64,000 nt of DNA from an uncultured Clostridia bacterium. Lineage in GTDB: Bacteria > Bacillota > Clostridia > Christensenellales > Borkfalkiaceae. A program made the translations under genes and the position numbers. The notes beneath the pieces are model-generated. The model was given only the letters and a program-made list of their open reading frames with translations. It was not told the origin of the DNA and did not search any database. Where the stretch lies: contig CALVWW010000002.1 of the NCBI GenBank assembly GCA_944368155.1, positions 1-64,000 on the forward strand, given 5' to 3'. Of the stretch, positions 15,220 through 23,645 are shown in pieces (within the stretch, counting starts at the first letter, position 1; every line of letters begins with the position of its first letter).

Positions 15220-16947
15220 ATGAGTTATAGCGAAATTTACGAGAGCTGGCTTTCCGACAGCCGCCTCTGCGCCGAGGGAAGAGCCGAACTCGAGGCGATA
15301 CGTGATAAGAACGAAGAGATTGAATATCGTTTCGGCGCCGAGCTTGAGTTCGGCACGGCCGGTCTCCGCGGCATAATTGGCTACGGAACCAACATGATGA
15401 ACATATATACCGTCATGCGCGCAACGCAGGGCCTTTCAGAATTTATAAAGACTCTGGGCGAAGGAGCAAAAAAGCGCGGAGTGGTAATTTCTTACGATAC
15501 GAGACTGAAATCCGACGAATTTGCCAACGCCGCCGCCGACGTGCTTGCGGCAAACGGCATCAATGCATACGTATTCCCCGACGTGCACCCCGTGCCCATG
15601 CTCTCGTTTGCAGTGCGCTGCCTGAATACCGTTGCCGGCATAATGGTGACAGCTTCTCATAACCCCAAGCAATATAACGGCTATAAGGTTTACGGCGAAG
15701 ACGGCGCGCAGATGAACCCCGAAGATACCGCCAAGGTGCTCGGCTTTATTAAAAAGCAGACAGATTACCTTGCCGCTCCCTCCCCCACGGCAGAACAGAT
15801 TAAAAAATACAAACACACTGTTCCCGCGTCTGTAGACAAAAAATATTATAAAGAGCTCACAAAGCTCACGCTGTCCAAAGAGGCGGTTAAAAAGTGCGGC
15901 AAAAACCTTAAACTTGTCTATACCCCCGTGCACGGCTCCGGCTACATACCCGTTACCACAATCTTAAAGAAGATAGGCATAAATGCGACTGTAGTAGAGG
16001 AGCAGACCAAAAAGGATACCGACTTCTCCACCGTCGAAGTGCCCAATCCCGAATTCAAAGAGACTCTCTCTATGGGCATAGCGCTCGCAGAAAAGATTGG
16101 CGCAACAGTGGTATTCGGCACCGACCCCGACAGCGACCGCCTCGGCGTTGCGGTTAAGGGCAAGGACGGCGAATTCACTGCGCTCTCGGGCAATCAGGTG
16201 GGCATACTCCTTCTCGACTATATCCTCACCCGCCTCAAAGAGGACGGCAAACTTCCCGAAAACGCGGCGGTAGTCAAGTCGTTCGTTACGACGGGAATGG
16301 CACGCGCCATATGCAACAAGTTCGGCGTCACGCTATTTGAAGTTCCCGTAGGTTTCAAATTTATCGGCGACAAAATCAAGCAGTGGGAAAGGGACGGCAA
16401 ATACACATTCGTATTCGGCTTTGAAGAGAGCTGCGGTTATCTGCGCGGCACGCACGCGCGCGACAAAGACGCGGTCGTGGCTTCCATGCTGTGCGCAGAG
16501 ATGGTTTGCTACTACGACTACAAGGGCAAAACCGTTTCCGAAAGGCTGGAGGAAATTTATAAGGAATACGGATATGTGCTCGACAAGAATGTATCCATTC
16601 AATATAAAGGCCTCAACGCCATGAAGGAGATGAACGCGGTAGTCGACGCCCTCAAAACAGCCCCCGTTACCAAGTTCGACATATACAAGGTAGCATACAT
16701 ACGCGACTATTCCAAAAACACCAAGACAAACGTGGCAACAGGCGAAACCTCAGAGATAGGTTCTCCCACAACTAACTGCGTATACTACGAACTTGAGAAC
16801 GGCAGCTTTATCTGCGTGCGCCCCTCCGGCACAGAGCCCAAGCTCAAGATTTATTACTCGGTAAAGGCAAACACCAAGTCCGACGCCGAGGAAGCGCTTG
16901 CGAAGATGCAGGCAGCAGTTGAAAAACTGCTTAAATCAGTTTCATAA
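15220..16947 (+). CDS. pgm: phosphoglucomutase/phosphomannomutase (phospho-sugar mutase)
   Basis: A 575-residue alpha-D-phosphohexomutase of the long PGM2-like class, converting glucose 6-phosphate to glucose 1-phosphate (and possibly the mannose pair) for polysaccharide and nucleotide-sugar synthesis. The four active-site loops are clear: phosphoserine TASHNP (Ser146), metal loop GTDPDSDR (299-306), sugar-recognition GFEESCG (400-406) and phosphate-binding RPSGTEP (534-540). TAAGGAGGAATT precedes the ATG. It is transcribed alone from a consensus promoter with a long structured leader and ends in two hairpins. Confidence 0.95.
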   Translation: MSYSEIYESWLSDSRLCAEGRAELEAIRDKNEEIEYRFGAELEFGTAGLRGIIGYGTNMMNIYTVMRATQGLSEFIKTLGEGAKKRGVVISYDTRLKSDEFANAAADVLAANGINAYVFPDVHPVPMLSFAVRCLNTVAGIMVTASHNPKQYNGYKVYGEDGAQMNPEDTAKVLGFIKKQTDYLAAPSPTAEQIKKYKHTVPASVDKKYYKELTKLTLSKEAVKKCGKNLKLVYTPVHGSGYIPVTTILKKIGINATVVEEQTKKDTDFSTVEVPNPEFKETLSMGIALAEKIGATVVFGTDPDSDRLGVAVKGKDGEFTALSGNQVGILLLDYILTRLKEDGKLPENAAVVKSFVTTGMARAICNKFGVTLFEVPVGFKFIGDKIKQWERDGKYTFVFGFEESCGYLRGTHARDKDAVVASMLCAEMVCYYDYKGKTVSERLEEIYKEYGYVLDKNVSIQYKGLNAMKEMNAVVDALKTAPVTKFDIYKVAYIRDYSKNTKTNVATGETSEIGSPTTNCVYYELENGSFICVRPSGTEPKLKIYYSVKANTKSDAEEALAKMQAAVEKLLKSVS

Positions 16948-16976
16948 CGACCATTCAAGAACCTCATATTTTCGTT

Positions 16977-17065
16977 TACCCGTCCGCGCCGCATGGCGCG
17001 GGCGGGTAATCGTTTGCAGTATTTTAGATAAAAAGGCGTGCGCACGGTTTTTCCGCGCGCACGCC
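16977..17065 (+). terminator. tandem hairpins ending the phosphoglucomutase transcript
   Basis: First stem 16977-17008 (TACCCGTCCGCGCC paired with one G-T to GGCGCGGGCGGGTA, loop GCAT). Second stem 17035-17043/17057-17065 (GGCGTGCGC/GCGCACGCC) followed by GTCGTTTTCT, the better terminator. Confidence 0.65.
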
Positions 17066-17097
17066 GTCGTTTTCTATAAATTATTATTAAAAGCCGC

Positions 17098-18390
17098 TCA
17101 GGCTTTATTTATTTTTTCCTGCCGCTCCTTCAGCTTTCTGTGCTCGAGCTGATAAAGTTCTTCTGTCGCAAACGATATCTTCATTATGCAGTCGCGGACA
17201 TTTACGGGGTGTATCCAGAAACTGTCGTCGCTCTTTGAAATATCGAGGCAGTCGCCGAAGAATTCGTTCTTCTTCCTGTCGCGGTAGTCAAACTCTATAT
17301 GCACGCTCTCAAGCTGATTGGGTGCAAGGTGCATCTCAAACGGCTCGCCGTAATAATTGCAAGAAAAGTGCGTTCCCGTTTTATCCTGCCTGAATTTGCC
17401 GCGGCCCTGTGCATAATACTTGTTCTTAGGCAGCGTGTGCACCTCAATTTCGTCCTCTATGCAGTAGGTACCCGCCTCCACTTCGCGCTTTACATTTTCG
17501 CGCTCCCACCTGAACCAGTCGGGAATATGTTCAAAGCGGGTTTTACCGTCATGCGCCTCAAGTCTTCCGTACTCGGTCATCTCCCACTTCTTCCCGCAGT
17601 GCCGGCACTCCAGAGTGGTGCCCGAAGAATACATCTCAAACTCCGTTCCGCATTCGCAACACTGATAGAGAATATGGTGTAGGCCGCGGGCGCGCTCTTT
17701 AAAGTCGAGCTTGATTTTATTTTCGTATTGATACGCAAAATCGTCATACACGAAATGTTCGGAAATGCGCCTGTTAATCTCCTCGGCGGGGAGAGTCTGC
17801 ACTTCCTCCGCGTCGGCTACACAGATGAGCTTTGCCTTGCAGGGCGCCATTCTCTTTCTGAATTTATCTTTGTTCCACTGGGGGCAGCAGATAAAGTTGC
17901 CGTACGCTATAAGCAGAACTACGGGGACCTTTAAAAGCTTTGCCATTTTGCCGACCGAGGGCGGGACATAGCTCTGGGTACCGTCGAACGTGTAGCGTGC
18001 TTCGGGATAGATGCAAATAGGGTTGGGATAGTGGTCTACGCAATATTTCATATTGCGGATAAGCGACATATCCTGAATAAATTTACGCTTGCATATGCCG
18101 CCGGCAAAGCGCATGAGGCCTATGCCGTTGTCATGCATGGCGTCGATTGCCACGACATAATTCATGTTGTAGGGGCGAATCGCTGCATACAGAATGCGGA
18201 AATCCATTTCGCTTGCATGGTTGGCGAGCAAAAAGTAGGGCGGTTTTATTCCGTCCATATTTATGTACTCGCATTCAAAATCGCGCTTCTTCATATCGGG
18301 GTAAGCGGCGAAAGTTTTAAGTATGCCCATAAACAGCCCGTTCGGCTTTTTGGGTTTTAACGTAAAATCGAATGACTTCGGTTTTTTCAT
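17098..18390 (-). CDS. PlsC-like acyltransferase with internal zinc ribbon
   Basis: A 430-residue protein. Residues 35-215 are a 1-acylglycerol-3-phosphate-type acyltransferase with the catalytic His58-x4-Asp63 (NHASEMD) and the substrate motif PEAR at 129-132, so it probably acylates a lysophospholipid-like acceptor at the membrane. Residues 244-265 carry a CxxC...CxxC zinc ribbon (Cys244, Cys247, Cys262, Cys265), and the remaining 165 residues are rich in charged and aromatic residues with no recognised fold. The fused ribbon is unusual for PlsC enzymes and may bind another factor or substrate. GAGAGAAG precedes the ATG. Confidence 0.82.
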   Translation of the reverse strand: MKKPKSFDFTLKPKKPNGLFMGILKTFAAYPDMKKRDFECEYINMDGIKPPYFLLANHASEMDFRILYAAIRPYNMNYVVAIDAMHDNGIGLMRFAGGICKRKFIQDMSLIRNMKYCVDHYPNPICIYPEARYTFDGTQSYVPPSVGKMAKLLKVPVVLLIAYGNFICCPQWNKDKFRKRMAPCKAKLICVADAEEVQTLPAEEINRRISEHFVYDDFAYQYENKIKLDFKERARGLHHILYQCCECGTEFEMYSSGTTLECRHCGKKWEMTEYGRLEAHDGKTRFEHIPDWFRWERENVKREVEAGTYCIEDEIEVHTLPKNKYYAQGRGKFRQDKTGTHFSCNYYGEPFEMHLAPNQLESVHIEFDYRDRKKNEFFGDCLDISKSDDSFWIHPVNVRDCIMKISFATEELYQLEHRKLKERQEKINKA

Positions 18391-18422
18391 AATTCTTCTC
18401 TCTCAAATTTTTTATCAGTTAT

Positions 18423-18451
18423 ATTTTACCACATAAACACCGCGAGGTCAA
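18423..18451 (-). promoter_or_regulatory. promoter of the PlsC-zinc ribbon gene
   Basis: Minus strand TTGACC (18446-18451), 17 bp, TAAAAT (18423-18428). Confidence 0.75.
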
Positions 18452-18581
18452 CTGGCAAAATAAAAACAGGCAAAATTTACCTGCTGAAGCTTGTCAGCAA
18501 TCAGCGCAGACGGCGTACAGAGGGCGCGGCTCAAATATTTGTGCGCCGCGCCCCGCCTTGAGACATCTGTTTAAAATTAAT

Positions 18582-19994
18582 TTATCCGCCCTGCGACTCC
18601 TGCTCCTCGATTTTTCGCTGCTGTTCGGCATACCACAGCGTATCTTTAAGCCTGATGGTATTATTTGAGCACCACAATTTCAAACTGCCGCTCTCCTCTC
18701 CCTGCGCGGAATCAAAGTAAAATACTATGTTTCCGTTCATAGACTCAAATCCGTCCTCATTGTCGCTCACCATGGTAGTCACATAGATATTATCGGTATA
18801 CGCCGAAACTCTTTCGGTAAATGCACGCGAGGGGAACTGGTTTGCATATGTATCGGTGTATTCGTCAGAGCCTGCGCAACAGCATACCACTACGTTTTTC
18901 GGCTTTATTACAGCGAGAAGCGCATCGTTGGACGACGTAGGGCTGCCGTGGTGCCCGGCTTTGAACAACTCCACTTCGGGCAGCTCGTTATACTGCACGA
19001 GATATTCTTCCCCCTCCCTTTCGAGGTCGCCGGTAAAGAGATAATTGTTCTGCCCGCCGTCTTCCAGCTCCTGCTTTAAAAGAAAGCACACCGAGTAGTT
19101 ATTCTCGTCTGAACTCTCATGTTCGTAGTAATAATTGTACAGAATGTTGATAGAAACCGTCTGCTCCTCGTCGAGGTAATATGTGCGCTGTGCGCCGCCG
19201 TCCCCGTTCCAGCATTCAAGCCCTGTATAAACTGCCGCTCCGTTTGCCTCGGCATAGTCCACAGCAGTCAAAAACCTGCCGTACAGCGTGGGATTCCCCG
19301 CCGAAGTAGTCGTTTCCTTATTGGAAAGGTCAAACCTGATAATCGTTTCTATATCGTAACTGTATAAAACCCCGTTATACTGCCCGCGGTTGCTCGTCCC
19401 GACGAGTCCGGCTATATGGTCCTGGTCGGAGTGGGTGGCAATTACATATTCGAGAGTTCCGTCGGTGCAGTATTCATCTATGTACGACTTGATAGTAGCC
19501 GCGCTCGACTGCCGTGAACCCGCGTCTATAAGCACTTCCGTGTCACCAACTTTTATCAGCGTGCAGTCGCCGGTATAGGCATTTCCGAGCTCCAGAAAAT
19601 GTATAGACAAGTCGGCCGACAGAATATCGGCTTCGCTGCCCTCGTTAGTTGTTCCCGCAGAATAACCGCAGACCGTGCATTCGTTTTGGGCGTTGAACGT
19701 ATGCACGCCGCTGTTCATGGCATAGCCGCAGACCGTGCATTCATTCCAATGGGAAGACGTGTCGTGCTCCCATACCGTTTCGTCGCACGAGTGCGCTTCG
19801 ACGTTCATGCGTTCATTACACTCGTCGCATATATGCCAGTGTGATGAATCGTCGCTGTGCCATTCCTCGGTAGTGCACACATGCTCGTGCCCCAATCCTC
19901 CCAGTATCTGTTCTATTACTTCGCAGCCGGAAAGCGCCGCCACAGAGAACGCCGCAGCTGCCGCAAAAGTCGCGCACAATATTTTACTTTTCAT
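18582..19994 (-). CDS. secreted lipoprotein with Cys/His-rich repeats and metallo-beta-lactamase-fold domain
   Basis: A 470-residue lipoprotein. Residues 1-24 are a signal peptide ending in lipobox LSGC (Cys24). Residues about 38-115 hold three to four short repeats containing a His-Trp plus CxxC pattern (SSHWHICDEC, SSHWNECTVC, NAQNECTVC), probably metal-binding. From about residue 130 it is a ComEC-like metallo-beta-lactamase fold with HSDQDH (188-193), FTGDLE and HHGSP (348-352). ComEC-type hydrolases degrade one DNA strand during uptake, but free-standing lipoprotein forms are uncharacterised; a hydrolase of extracellular nucleic acid or phosphodiester is inference. GGAGGG precedes the ATG at 19994; the TTG four codons upstream lies in the ribosome site. 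Confidence 0.82.
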   Translation of the reverse strand: MKSKILCATFAAAAAFSVAALSGCEVIEQILGGLGHEHVCTTEEWHSDDSSHWHICDECNERMNVEAHSCDETVWEHDTSSHWNECTVCGYAMNSGVHTFNAQNECTVCGYSAGTTNEGSEADILSADLSIHFLELGNAYTGDCTLIKVGDTEVLIDAGSRQSSAATIKSYIDEYCTDGTLEYVIATHSDQDHIAGLVGTSNRGQYNGVLYSYDIETIIRFDLSNKETTTSAGNPTLYGRFLTAVDYAEANGAAVYTGLECWNGDGGAQRTYYLDEEQTVSINILYNYYYEHESSDENNYSVCFLLKQELEDGGQNNYLFTGDLEREGEEYLVQYNELPEVELFKAGHHGSPTSSNDALLAVIKPKNVVVCCCAGSDEYTDTYANQFPSRAFTERVSAYTDNIYVTTMVSDNEDGFESMNGNIVFYFDSAQGEESGSLKLWCSNNTIRLKDTLWYAEQQRKIEEQESQGG

Positions 19995-20019
19995 ATTGCC
20001 CTCCAACGCAGTTTTTTAT

Positions 20020-20064
20020 ATTATAGCGCGGCGCGCGGCTTTTTTCAAGCAAAAGCCGCGCGCC
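20020..20064 (-). promoter_or_regulatory. promoter with overlapping inverted repeat, MBL lipoprotein gene
   Basis: Minus strand TTGAAA (20043-20048), 17 bp, TATAAT (20020-20025). A perfect 14-bp inverted repeat (20030-20043 / 20051-20064, arms GGCGCGCGGCTTTT and its complement) covers the spacer and the -35. It could be an operator or the upstream gene's hairpin. The stretch 20065-20218 is very AT-rich with no recognisable feature. Confidence 0.65.
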
Positions 20065-20218
20065 GTAAATTTTAATTTGATTTAAAAAAATTGAAAATCA
20101 ATACAAAAAACAGCTTATTTTTTATAAATAGGCGGCCATATATGCCGCAATCAATGCAAAATTTAAAAAAAATCGCAATTTTTTAATTAATTTAAAAAAT
20201 TTAAATTTTTTATTGCAC

Positions 20219-20647
20219 TTATCTCTGCATGAGTATATATTCCCTCGGCGAAAAGCCCAGCCGCTTATAGAGCGATATCGCGCGCACGTTCTCCTTCTCT
20301 ACCTCCAAAAGGCTCATAGGGGAGGGAAAATTTTGAAACACGAAGTTGAAGAACTGCCCGCCGAACCCGCGCGAACGATACTGCTCACGCACATACAGCT
20401 CGTCGAAGAAGGTGCACAGCCCGCCCGACTCCTGAATATAAATGAACGCAACTATGCCGTAGCCTGCGACCTTGCCCTGTTCTTCGAAGATGAAGCACTT
20501 TGCGTGCACGCCACTGACATATTCCTCAAAGGCGTTTTCGCGGTAACTTGCGGGGATATCGTGCAGCACCGCGGGCGAGGAATAGAACTCAGTCGCCATC
20601 TTAAGGTATTCTTCTCTGTCGTCCTCTCTTATTTCTCTTATTACCAT
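20219..20647 (-). CDS. GNAT family N-acetyltransferase
   Basis: A 142-residue acetyl-CoA-dependent acetyltransferase. The pyrophosphate-binding motif A is at YVREQYRSRGFGGQ (R-x-x-G-x-G), and motif B contains ENVRAISLYKRLGF. The acceptor substrate cannot be predicted. The AGGTGAATCA sequence precedes the ATG. It follows valS on the same strand but is separated by a repeat element and a terminator, so it is probably transcribed separately; I do not see a clear promoter. Confidence 0.85.
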   Translation of the reverse strand: MVIREIREDDREEYLKMATEFYSSPAVLHDIPASYRENAFEEYVSGVHAKCFIFEEQGKVAGYGIVAFIYIQESGGLCTFFDELYVREQYRSRGFGGQFFNFVFQNFPSPMSLLEVEKENVRAISLYKRLGFSPREYILMQR

Positions 20648-20676
20648 TGATTCACCTTTCCGTTATTTTTTAAACT

Positions 20677-20702
20677 GCCGCGGAGCGCGTGCGCTCCGCG
20701 GC
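20677..20702 (-). terminator. terminator upstream of GNAT gene (valS transcript)
   Basis: Perfect 12-bp stem GCCGCGGAGCGC/GCGCTCCGCGGC with a 2-base loop; followed on the minus strand by AGTTTAAAAAATAA rather than a clean T run. Confidence 0.6.
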
Positions 20703-20733
20703 ATATACATTTAACATTAATTCCGTCCATAGC

Positions 20734-20850
20734 GGGTTCATAGAAGCGGGCAGAGCGCGGCGCGCGAGAAAAACCTGAGGGAGTTTACTTAGAGGTAAAT
20801 GACGAAGGTTGCCGCAGCGCAACAATACTATGCGACGCTTATATGAAGCC
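20734..20850 (-). repeat. post-stop palindromic repeat, family B copy 1 (after valS)
   Basis: A 117-bp imperfect palindrome beginning 7 bases after the valS stop in the sense direction. Imperfect terminal inverted repeats (plus strand GGGTTCATAGAAGCG at the left, CGCTTATATGAAGCC at the right) enclose a second stem (AACCT/AGGTT) and a central hairpin TTTAC-TTAGAG-GTAAA (20784-20799). Related copies follow mnmE and the hydrogenase gene. Confidence 0.7.
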
Positions 20851-20857
20851 GAACGGC

Positions 20858-23476
20858 TTATAGATTTTGTAACTGCTTTTCTATCCGTTCCTTCATCTCA
20901 AGGTATTTCTCCAGCTTTGCCCTCTCTTCGTCGACAAGCTTTTTAGGCGCCTTCGCCATGAAACCCAAATTGTTGAGCTTGCCGTCGGCGCGGCGGATTT
21001 CGGCGAGCACCTTGTCGAGCTCGGCCTCCAGCCTTGCGCGCTCCTTGGCCATATCGACCAAATCGCCCATGGGCACGAGCACAGTTGCACAGCTGACCAC
21101 TTTTGCGGCGGTGTTTTCGCCTGCCGCCTCGGGAGAGGAAACAAACTTTATCTCCGAAGCCCCCGCAAGGCGCAGAATGCTGTCCTCGTTGGCGGATATT
21201 ATGCGCTTTGACTCGGTAACAAGATACAGCGTGACCTTTTTGGAAGGGGCGCAGCCCGTTTCGGTCTTTAATGCGCGCACCGCTCTTATTATATCCATGA
21301 CGCCGCCGAATGCCGCCGCCTCCTTGCGGTAGGTCAGACGGGAATTATAGCGCGGGTATGCAGAGAGCATTATCCTGCCGTGAGATGTAGGCATCTCGGA
21401 ATATATTTTTTCGGTCACAAAGGGTATAAAGGGATGCAGAAGCTTTAAAGCACTGTCTAAAACATACACAAGCACTGCAATGGCCCTGTCCTTTGCCGTC
21501 TCATCGTCGCCCCAGAGCGCAGACTTTGTAAGCTCGATATACCAGTCGCAGAAATCGTCCCACATAAAGTCGTGCGCGGTCTCAAGAGCAATGCCGAGTT
21601 CAAATTTATTGAGCGCGAGAGTTACGTCCCTTATCGCCGACTGCAATCTGGAGATTATCCATTTATCGGCATGGGTGAGTTTTACATCCTTTATGTCCTT
21701 GATTTCCCTGCCTTCGCAATTGGTGAGAACATAGCGGCTTGCATTCCAGACCTTGTTGATAAACGCCGCCGCAGACTGCACCTTTGCATCGGAATAGCGG
21801 ATATCGTTGCCCGTGGCAACTCCCTGCAACAGCGAGAAGCGGAGCGCATCGGCGCCGTATTTGTCTATTATTTCCAACGGGTCGATGCCGTTGCCGAGGG
21901 ACTTAGACATCTTCCTGCCCTGCTCGTCGCGCACGATGCCGTGCATGAGCACATAGCGGAAGGGCACCTTGCGCATATGCTCTATACCGGAGAATATCAT
22001 GCGCGCAACCCAGAAAAAGATTATGTCGTACCCCGTGACAAGAACGTCGGTGGGATAAAAATATTCCAAATCGGAGGTATCTTCGGGGAAGCCGAGCGTG
22101 GAGAACGGCCACAGCGCCGAAGAGAACCACGTGTCGAGCACATCCTCATCCTGATGAATGTGTGCGCTGCCGCACTTGGGGCAGACAGCCGGGTCTTCCT
22201 TGGCACAGATGACGGCGCCGCAGTCGTCGCAGTACCAGATGGGGATTCTGTGCCCCCACCACAGCTGGCGGGAAATGCACCAGTCCTTTACGTTCTCCAT
22301 CCAGTTGAAATAAGTTTTTGCAAACCTTTCGGGGATAAAGCTCGTCTTTTTATCCATTACCGCGTTTATCGCAGGGCGGGCGAGCGGCTTCATCTTAACG
22401 AACCACTGCTTGGAGACCATGGGCTCTATGGAAGTGCGGCAACGATAGCAATGGCCTACGCTGTGCGTGTGCGGCTCTATCTTTACGAGATTGCCGAGCG
22501 CCTTGAGCTCCTCCACCACCGCTTTGCGGCACTCGTAGCGGTCCATGCCGCAGTATTTTCCCGCAAGAGAGTTCATGGTGCCGTCCTCGTTCATCACTTT
22601 GACTACCGGAAGATTGTGACGCAGGCCGACTTCAAAGTCGTTGGGGTCGTGCGCGGGCGTTATTTTAACGCAGCCTGTGCCGTATTCCATATCTGCGTGT
22701 TCGTCGGCAACTACCGGTATGGGCTTGTTGATTATGGGCAGTATTACATTTTTCCCAATGTAGCTCTTATACCTGTCGTCATTCGGGTTTACTGCTACCG
22801 CAGTGTCGCCGAACATTGTCTCGGGACGGGTAGTGGCAACTATAAGCCCCTCGGAATCCGAGCCTTCGAGAAAATATTTTAAATGCCAGAAGTGCGAATC
22901 TTCATCTACGTACTCAACCTCAGCGTCTGAAAGCGCCGTTTTGCACTCCGGGCACCAGTTTATTATTCTGTTTCCGTGATAGATAAGGCCTTTGTTATAG
23001 AGATTGACAAACACCTCGCGCACCGCGCGCGAACATTTTTCGTCCATGGTGAACGCAAGGCGCGACCAATCGCATGAGGAACCCAGTTTTTTGAGCTGGG
23101 TTATAATTTTTCCGCCGTATTTTTCCTTCCATTCCCACGCCAGCTTTAGAAATTCCTCGCGTGAAAGGCTGTCCTTTTCTATTCCCTGTTTTTTGAGCTG
23201 TTCGACTATCTTTACCTCGGTAGCGATGGATGCATGGTCTGTTCCGGGCAGCCACAGGGCGCAATAGCCCTGCATGCGCTTGAACCTGATGAGGGTATCC
23301 TGATAGGTTTCGTCGAGCGCATGCCCCATATGCAGCTGGCCGGTTATGTTGGGCGGGGGCATCATTATCGTGAAGGGCACTTTATTGTCGTCGCGCTCGG
23401 CGCGGAAACACCCCTCCTCTTCCCACTCCTTATAAATCTCATCCTCAAATGACTTGGGATTATATGATTTTTCCAT
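20858..23476 (-). CDS. valS: valyl-tRNA synthetase
   Basis: An 872-residue class I aminoacyl-tRNA synthetase that charges tRNA-Val. The HIGH-type motif HMGH is at 49-52 after PPPNITGQL, KMSKS is near 523-527, and the CP1 editing domain lies between. Zinc-finger-like cysteine clusters (CPEC near 175, and CDDC...CPKC near 425) are typical of the bacterial enzyme. The final 65 residues form the tRNA-binding coiled coil. GAGGT precedes the ATG. The leader is only about 95 bases and shows no T-box specifier or antiterminator sequence, which is unusual for a clostridial synthetase gene. A family B repeat begins directly after the stop. Confidence 0.97.
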   Translation of the reverse strand: MEKSYNPKSFEDEIYKEWEEEGCFRAERDDNKVPFTIMMPPPNITGQLHMGHALDETYQDTLIRFKRMQGYCALWLPGTDHASIATEVKIVEQLKKQGIEKDSLSREEFLKLAWEWKEKYGGKIITQLKKLGSSCDWSRLAFTMDEKCSRAVREVFVNLYNKGLIYHGNRIINWCPECKTALSDAEVEYVDEDSHFWHLKYFLEGSDSEGLIVATTRPETMFGDTAVAVNPNDDRYKSYIGKNVILPIINKPIPVVADEHADMEYGTGCVKITPAHDPNDFEVGLRHNLPVVKVMNEDGTMNSLAGKYCGMDRYECRKAVVEELKALGNLVKIEPHTHSVGHCYRCRTSIEPMVSKQWFVKMKPLARPAINAVMDKKTSFIPERFAKTYFNWMENVKDWCISRQLWWGHRIPIWYCDDCGAVICAKEDPAVCPKCGSAHIHQDEDVLDTWFSSALWPFSTLGFPEDTSDLEYFYPTDVLVTGYDIIFFWVARMIFSGIEHMRKVPFRYVLMHGIVRDEQGRKMSKSLGNGIDPLEIIDKYGADALRFSLLQGVATGNDIRYSDAKVQSAAAFINKVWNASRYVLTNCEGREIKDIKDVKLTHADKWIISRLQSAIRDVTLALNKFELGIALETAHDFMWDDFCDWYIELTKSALWGDDETAKDRAIAVLVYVLDSALKLLHPFIPFVTEKIYSEMPTSHGRIMLSAYPRYNSRLTYRKEAAAFGGVMDIIRAVRALKTETGCAPSKKVTLYLVTESKRIISANEDSILRLAGASEIKFVSSPEAAGENTAAKVVSCATVLVPMGDLVDMAKERARLEAELDKVLAEIRRADGKLNNLGFMAKAPKKLVDEERAKLEKYLEMKERIEKQLQNL

Positions 23477-23549
23477 AGTTACCTCGTAAAAAAGTATGCG
23501 AGCACCGCCCGCACACAGATAGACAATTCTTTTAGTATATACGCGTTAA

Positions 23550-23579
23550 ATTATAAAACAAAACTCCCCGCGTTGTCAA
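23550..23579 (-). promoter_or_regulatory. promoter of valS
   Basis: Minus strand TTGACA (23574-23579), 18 bp, TATAAT (23550-23555). Confidence 0.8.
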
Positions 23580-23645
23580 ACAAAAGGCTCTCGGCATAAA
23601 CTGTATTATTAAAAATTTTAAATGCGGAGGTTACCCTGTTTTTAT

